The position numbers were made by a program, and so were the translations under genes. From Plasmopara viticola (Eukaryota > Oomycota > Peronosporomycetes > Peronosporales > Peronosporaceae), in contig MBPM02000045.1 of NCBI GenBank assembly GCA_001695595.3, forward strand, positions 186,001-250,000: a stretch of 64,000 nucleotides of DNA, given 5' to 3'. The notes under the pieces were generated by a model. It was not told the origin of the DNA and ran no database searches. It saw only the letters and a list, made by a program, of their open reading frames with translations. Below, in pieces: positions 57,770 to 64,000 of this stretch. Each line of letters opens with the position of its first letter. Position 1 is the first letter of the stretch.

Positions 57770-58240
57770 ATCAGTACTCGGATGTGGAAGTGTTTGTGAC
57801 CGCACAGTCGTCAGCCTTCTTCTCTAATCTCACTGATATTTCAATCAAGCAATGGTGAAGCTCACATATCTGCGATGCTGTCGGGTTTACGCTGCTGACA
57901 ATTTCTAAAATTACACGGATAAATCATAAACAGATAGCTTACCCATAGAGGATTTACATATCGAGAGATAAATGCAGAAGATGCGGCAACAGTCACTGCA
58001 TGTTGATTCCGCCAAGGTAATTACGAGAGCGAATCAAGTGGCGAGCTTCTCAGCGTGCTGAGCATTGTACGTCAAACACCTAATATGTACATGTTTAAGA
58101 TTGCGGACAACGATGGCGCGGACGCGGTGCGGCTGCTAATCAATTGCACAAAAGCTAATGTGCAGTTTACTGTGCAGTGTACCATTAATGTTCGGATCTC
58201 ATAATGATCGCGTAGACATTGCTAGTTTATATAAGCGCTT
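57770..58240 (+). pseudogene. Decayed coding remnant (S) at the B2/A3 junction
   Basis: Carries VFVTAQSSAFFSNLTD near 57,793, PIEDLHIER near 57,945 and the ARANQVASFSAC stretch near 58,025, all in plus orientation with frameshifts. A1 1-290 is the matching piece at the window's left edge. Confidence 0.5.
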
Positions 58241-58249
58241 TCATCGCAT

Positions 58250-58860
58250 CGGGTGTAAATAGATACATGTTAACGTAAATGAGACAACGACTCTAAAATC
58301 AGTCTAAAAGTGCAGTTCAAATACATACATTTATATTGAATAATCAATTTTAACCAAAGCATATTGCACGATTTGATCTTTTATGAGTTCGCACTTTTGC
58401 AACTTTAACATTTTTGTAGATATTTGTGACAAGACTTGGACAACCTTTCATTCCTTACGAATACAACCGTACGTCCTACTTCCTTCATAGTCTATGACGC
58501 CCAATCTCAGTTCATGGTGCACCACCAGCATCAAGGCCATGTCGTTGGATGTTGTGCCGAATGCAGCTAGCATGAACTGTGGCTTTTCTTCAGTGACATA
58601 CGTGAGGCCGATTAAGTTCGATACCAAAACGATCAGTAGATAAAAAAAATGATCGATTCATAAGAAACAAAAAAATAATTGTGAGTTAGAAACATCAAGG
58701 ACCGCGAGTGCTGGCTGGTAACGTACTCAGACAATCGATGAACATCGATCCTCTTATGCGCCTGAAATATTTTCTTGTCTCTGACTGTCCCTACAACATC
58801 CGAATACAAAAATGCCCAGCCATCATTTCAATTTAATTACCGAGATTGAGGCGTAACCTA
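58250..58860. other. A3 left flank, no gene seen
   Basis: Uninterrupted version of the A1 region that received the permuted insertion: GACAAGACTTGG is followed directly by ACAACC and, about 45 bp later, TAGTCTATGACGCCC. No coding signal. Confidence 0.45.
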
Positions 58861-58863
58861 CAG

Positions 58864-59274
58864 TTACAGAAAGAGAACAAAAGCTCGTTTGAGTATTGGA
58901 TACCAAAACTGTAAACAGTTGATCACCAAACAACCGCATATCTTCCTGCACGCCTCCTCTGTGCAAGGCGATGTATGACTTTGGCACACCTGGTTGCACT
59001 TTGTAGGAATTTCGTCACCTCTGCTGGCAACCTCTGACTGGAAAAGCCAATCGGGCGTGATGCGTTTCCTCTGCATGGTGGCAGGAAGGTCTGCTAATAC
59101 ATGCGCCTTTCTTAGGCCCATAGTAGCCAGCAAGTTTTTTGAGTATTGCGTACCCGACGATTGTAGATAGGTGTCGATTAAATATGAATCTGTTGCGAAG
59201 GTAATGGTGGTTAATCTAGATCTACTAGCAACCCCGAGAGCACCTACGGTGAGGACCAAGCCAATGAAGCTCAA
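58864..59274 (-). pseudogene. Unidentified ORF remnant on the gag side (A3)
   Basis: A 136-codon minus-strand frame with LIDTYLQSSGTQYSK. After this it shifts into a different frame from A1 and A2, reading ATMGLRKAHVLADLPATMQR, the frame that resembles the B version. Frames therefore differ among copies, arguing against a live gene. Confidence 0.4.
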
Positions 59275-59339
59275 GTTGGTTTTTTACGCATAAGGTAAGG
59301 AAGGCCAGAACATTTTTTTTAACACGAAGGGGATGAGAT

Positions 59340-62300
59340 GGTCTGAAGGTATCCGTGATTACGGATGATCAGGTTCGTGTGACGTTCGCACGCTCTTACT
59401 TGAAGTCCAGCCAAAACGATGAGCATTTACCCGTAAAAAACTTCTCATGACCCAAAGGGGACTAAGGCAATGTCTCGTCTGGATATCTTCGAGATCACCA
59501 ACATTCCGGTATTCTTTCTGTGAGCGAGATAAGCGCGACTGTTGTAAGTACATATATGATTGACCATTACCAAGGCGCCAGTCTCAAAAAAGCTAAGGTT
59601 TGTATACTCATGGACGGCTTAAAGGGCCTAAACTTGCTTTTACAGAAGAATAAGGCCGCAGAAAGACTTGCTCTTTCGAATTTCTTGGATATGCAGCTCC
59701 TCGTCGTACAGAAGTACGGTCTATTATTTAGAGCCTTCAGTGGTCTCGTAATTTTTTTACAGCCGCTGCTCTGGCTATGGTAAGAAAGAACATCTGATCC
59801 GTGCTTGTACCAAACGGGGCAAACGAAGTGGACTTTTGGATCATCCAAGGGCTTTGAAGGCTCGCAGTCAAAAGCAGCGTCCTCAGATCCACTGAAATGC
59901 TTGTGGTGAGGTGCCAAACAAAGGAAGAACTAAGCCCTCATGCTATGCGTAAGACTTATATACACCATAAGAAGTGGACCCTGAGAGTTGACAGCGCTTA
60001 AAGAAGATACAAATAGCGTAAAGGTGCAATTTCAAATTCGAACATTTTAGGCTATAAAATTCCTTTTTGAGGCATGGCATATTACACATATTTGCGTGCC
60101 ATTAACGAATTGCAAGCAAAATAGATTGCCCAATGTTCTTGAGTGCTCCTCAATAAAGTCATTTTGATTCAACTGGATAACCTATGCATTATAATAATCA
60201 AAATGGAGCTGTTACAAGTTTCGAAAACTTGAAAATACGAACGTCTTTTATGTCTTTGGCATGGACAAGTACGATTTGCTCGTTTGCATGCCAAGTCTAG
60301 AAAAACACGAGCCCTAAGCTAATTAACGGGCCAAAGCTATAGATACCAGCTGCCTGATTCCGAGCAACATGAGTTTAGCGATTATCTCTTCGGTCCTGTT
60401 GTATGCACAAATTCTTTAAAGAAAGGCATACACGCCCGAAGTGAATATGGGAGGTGTCAAGTTGCCGATGTTTGATGCAAGGGTAGATGTGACGACGTCT
60501 TTGAAGGCTTTTTTAGCTGGCAACTAGCTTCGCTGGCAGCACTGGATACCTCAAGACGCTGACGATGACCGTAAAATGTAAATAGCATAGCCACAGGTGG
60601 GTAACATCATAGTACCACTAACCGTTGGAAACAAAGCTATCCAAGTCGAAAAAATAGGTCCGCAGCATAGAGTATAGCACAGTATCAAACATGGCTACCA
60701 AGCGCGTATGGCATAGCTTCGCTAGAACATGATAGAAATGAGATCCAACTTTTTTTTTGGCTGTCATGATTGACATCGTAGCTGACAATGGGACCTTTAG
60801 CAGTGATATATATGACAACACACCTTGTTGTTGAGTCACAGAAGATGTGTCTTGATGTAAGGCACTGTCTACGGCTTCAAAGCTACTGAGCCACTCCGAA
60901 CCCAAATCTATTGGGCTTCAGCCAAATTTAAAGCAGGAAATTATCGCGGAGACAGTTGTAAAGACAAAAACCCGTCTTGGGGAGAGAATTGTGTACAAAG
61001 ATGTACTTGATTAGTCTTATAGGTAAGGTACTTTGTGGCTGAGCGTTTATGGTCTGAACAGTCTTGGAAAACCAGTCTTTTCATTGATGTCTATCGACCC
61101 CAGATTAAGTTTCACAGGATAGAGGAGTGAGGAAAAAAATTGACCTCTTGCTAAGCATGAAGCACTATGTCATCAGCTATTGCCTCTCGAGTAATGTGAG
61201 ATCGTTAATGCCTTTTTTGTTAGAAAAGGTAAGAAAAGCTGTGGTGCAAGAGTCAATGCACGCATTAATAGCTTTTTGAGATCTATAGCTGAACGGAAAT
61301 GGGGATTAGTTGCTGCTATAGTGAGCTGCTCAGCGCAACGGTAGCTGATTGAACGCCTATTCCAAAAGAACACGCGTCCTACTAACATGTTCAGAAGCAC
61401 ATTGCAGTTGTTACTATTAGACTCGAATGAGAGACGCTTCACAGTGGGAAGTACGCTTAGCGGCATGCGTGGATGTTACAGAGCTATTTAATGCCCCTGT
61501 GACGCTTGATCGTCTTGGGACACAACTGTATTACAGCCTATCGCTCGAAGAAGATAATTGTATGCATAGCTGTTCTAACGCAAAACTGTTGGCTCAAATA
61601 GCTCATTCAGACTAAACACGGCAAGCTTTTGAGGTCTCGACGACCAGTAAACCTTTTACCGGCAAAGAAATTGTGATCATGTGGCAGTTGGAATTGATTG
61701 TCTTGGCTTCTTTGGAATCAGATGTTGGGCACAGGTGAAGTAAAAGTTGATTTGTATAGATCAGCGCTTAATTTATATAAGATTTGGAAATTGGCTAGCA
61801 TAGTGCTAAGTATGCGGATTGCGTATATCCTTTTCAGTACTACTATAGAGAATTTGTGAGAGGAGTGCAACTTTTGCAAGCATTAAAAAAGACTTCGGTA
61901 GGTCCCAATTCTATGGCTCGAGTCATTAAATCTTTTAAGTATCTTTTGTGACTGTTCTGACTGCACCATCGGTTTCCTGGCACTCCAACTAAATGAAGAT
62001 GACAGTAAGCGAGCTGTACTGATTGTTTCTGGGCAGCTTATGTTTACCGAATGGAACTACCTCGCTCTTGACTAGAAACTGCTTGCCACGAAGTAAACAA
62101 TGGTAAAATCTTGAGTGCAGCTTTTAGGCTAAGAGTTGTTTGTGGTCGATTGAATTCACATAATCCTGGAGACGGCGGTAATGAACGCCCATCTTGTCGC
62201 CAGAAATGACAAAATGGGTTAAATTCTACGCAAACTATAGCTTACGTATTGAACACAATTATGGAAACTGCAATGTTTTTGCAGACACGCTTTAGCGTGG

Positions 62301-63185
62301 CTCAGACTAAAAGTTGATTCACAACAGCAGGATTGAAAGCTCTACAGACGCACAACTATAAATATTAATACTAATAACGACGATAGGACTCGAACCTACA
62401 GCATTAGGATTATGATTCCCATGCTCTACCATTGAGCTACACCGTTTTAACACAATTAAATATATAGATATAGAAAAAAATAGATGCAAACTTATGCCTT
62501 ATTTGCAAGAAATTGTTGCAGGTGAAGGTGCTAAAGCTGAGGAACTGAACCTTTGACAGCGACAATAATTGCAACGCTATAAGAGTACAGAAAACTTGTT
62601 TTACAATCAATCAAACAAAAAGATCCATCGCGAGTCCCTATTTTTAAATCTTAGAGGCCTGATAAATCATGTATACGTGAAGATACGTGTTGCTTTGATA
62701 AGCGGTCCTATTTTTTGGAAGCAGACGTTTTGTTTGAACGAGGATGCGAGGAGCTGTGACATCTACCAGGATGTGAAATTTGCGGCTTGTGCGCCAGCTC
62801 CTTCTAAAAGCTCTTTCAACAGGCGAGCTTTAGAGGCCCGTAACGGCTCGATTTTTTCGCTGACTTATCAAAATTTCTGGCACCATGAGCATTGTCCCGC
62901 CTCAGCAGGAGAGTGCAGCTGTTACCTATCAAAGCCAGTATGGCTACCGAAAAAGTAGCAACAATGTTAACATTAATGAATATGATATTCAGACAAATGT
63001 GGTCTTGCGGTTTACCAACGCATTTACGCAAACGCTGCTTCACAAATTCAACGTCATACAATCTACAGGGAGTAACATGTTTACTTAAGAAAAATGCGTG
63101 TTTTGAATTTGCTGTTTTTTAGCCGACTTTCAGCAGATTTAGATAGTTGTTTTTGTAAGGAAATTGGTCTCAAATTAAAGACCTT
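59340..63185 (+). mobile_element. Decayed Ty3/gypsy gag-pol remnant, plus strand (A3)
   Basis: Zinc knuckle at 59,767-59,808 (C-S-G-Y-GKKE-H-LIRA-C). The protease-RT junction near 60,262 reads MDKYDLLVCMPSLEKHEP. The RNase H end lies near 62,210-62,300 (NGLNSTQTIAYVLNTIME in one frame, KWVKFYANYSLRI in the matching one). The integrase zinc-region remnant is in the 129-codon frame 62,569-62,958 (NEDARSCDIYQDVKFAACAP). A CFCKEIGLKLKTLVKKV piece near 63,150 closes it. Closer to A1 than to A2 in carrying the tRNA insert. Confidence 0.7.
62376..62446 (-). tRNA. tRNA(CAU), organelle-like, inside a 117 bp insert (A3)
   Basis: Same 71 nt cloverleaf as A1 with two substitutions: acceptor AACGGTG/CGTCGTT (one extra G-T wobble) and one change in the variable loop. 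Anticodon CAU, T loop TTCGAGT. The insert spans 62,356-62,472. Both copies keep a foldable structure, but with so few differences this does not prove function. Confidence 0.78.
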
Positions 63186-63189
63186 GGTG

Positions 63190-64000
63190 AAAAAAGTTAA
63201 AAGCTTTCCTTTCAACTTCCAATAAATTTCTGCCTCTTAGAGCTGGCAAAATTTAAGGGCATTTATTGCAAAACATGTTGGCACCGTAAATATGGGAATC
63301 ATGCATATCCAACAATAAATAGCTTATAACCCTACAAATTTGTGGCATCTCAGCACACATATTGTACTTTGAGCCTTTGAGCACATGGTTGAGCCTCTCT
63401 GTCTGATCTTCATGAGAGTCGATGAACCAGCTCCCAAATATGTTTCGAACTCCACTGCTCTCACTGGGAATTTCACGCACTACGTAACTATTCTCGAGTT
63501 GACTGGTGAGCAAAAAAAAATGATCAACATCCATGACGATTTTTAAGAGCACGAGGAGCAGTGACACTATAATTTAGTTTGATTCGTTTTAATTTCTACG
63601 AGCAAACTATAAATTCGTGACCAACGGAGCTGATGTGATCGAGTTAAAAGATACGATGGGACCGTAATGTTTTTCGCATTGGGGCTGCGGCCTTGGTTTA
63701 TGCTCACCATGAGCTACGTGCAGCCCAAAGGGCCAGCCTGATAGCTTCGCAAAAAAGATTTCTATTTGATATCATTCAGCGGCTTGAATGAGTGAACGCT
63801 AGTTTCCGGCACTGAATGCTGTACGCGTCGTTCTTGCGCCTCATAAATTGTCTTGGAATGGAAAGGGTTTTGAGTGTCATTTACAAAAGCACTGAAGCTA
63901 TACTCGCTACTCTCACGTTGCGTCAGCTTAAACAAAGGACAAATGGAGAGGTACGTTTGGCATAATCTTGATCGGCCAAAACTTCTCGTTTGATTTGTGA
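63190..64000 (-). mobile_element. Decayed gypsy pol remnant, minus strand (A3, cut by window end)
   Basis: Collinear with 6,340-7,240 in A1. The minus-strand frame 63,253-63,567 reads FIDSHEDQTERLNHVLKGS then NMCAEMP, the clearest DGQTERVNRVLED integrase block in this family. The element continues beyond the window. Confidence 0.62.

Noticed and set aside
1..64000. CRISPR arrays, bacterial operons or phage genes
   Set aside because: No regularly spaced short repeats, no ribosome-binding-site-spaced gene clusters; all recognised families are eukaryotic.

Overview
This window looks like a repeat-rich, gene-poor compartment of an oomycete genome (Peronosporales: Phytophthora or a downy mildew). 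The evidence is secreted multi-module RxLR/WY-LWY effectors on a background of decayed Ty3/gypsy and LINE retroelements. Only two long intact protein genes are visible. Both encode effectors of the same family, 531 aa each from the preferred start. Nearly everything else is pseudogene, transposon remnant or unidentified AT-rich DNA.

The layout is a higher-order tandem array. Unit A (A1 about 1-12,480; A2 about 31,140-42,430; A3 about 57,910-end) alternates with a diverged paralogous unit B (B1 about 15,050-31,130; B2 about 45,010-57,900). A spacer T (T1 about 12,480-15,050; T2 about 42,480-45,010) lies between A and B and carries an NSUN2-like RNA cytosine-5-methyltransferase pseudogene. Each unit reads left to right as follows: a plus-strand gypsy gag-pol remnant; a minus-strand gypsy remnant converging on it; an RxLR effector gene on the minus strand; and an unidentified decayed coding remnant (called S here). 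The effector is intact in A1 and A2 and dead in B1 and B2. A3 runs off the window before its effector. Copies of the same unit type are far more alike than A is to B, so A and B split first and the A-T-B block was amplified later.

Recent events are dated by comparing copies. Three insertions of one APE-type LINE family each have target-site duplications and an empty site in the sister copy: one internally deleted 1.15 kb copy and two roughly 320 bp derivatives. A 119 bp AT-rich insert with an organelle-like tRNA(CAU) occurs in A1 and A3 but not A2. A 1,174 bp insertion in A1 is an exact circular permutation of the T methyltransferase region, as expected if an extrachromosomal circle had re-integrated. 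B2 has a 1.5 kb inversion with a 167 bp loss relative to B1, and B1 has a 229 bp tandem duplication and a perfect 31 bp foldback palindrome.

Functionally, the two intact effectors are the only likely products. They would be secreted and translocated into host cells. The B units also carry a small conserved ORF that joins an effector-type signal peptide to antisense retroelement sequence. All family assignments were made by reading motifs by eye. No database search was possible, and boundaries of decayed elements are approximate.
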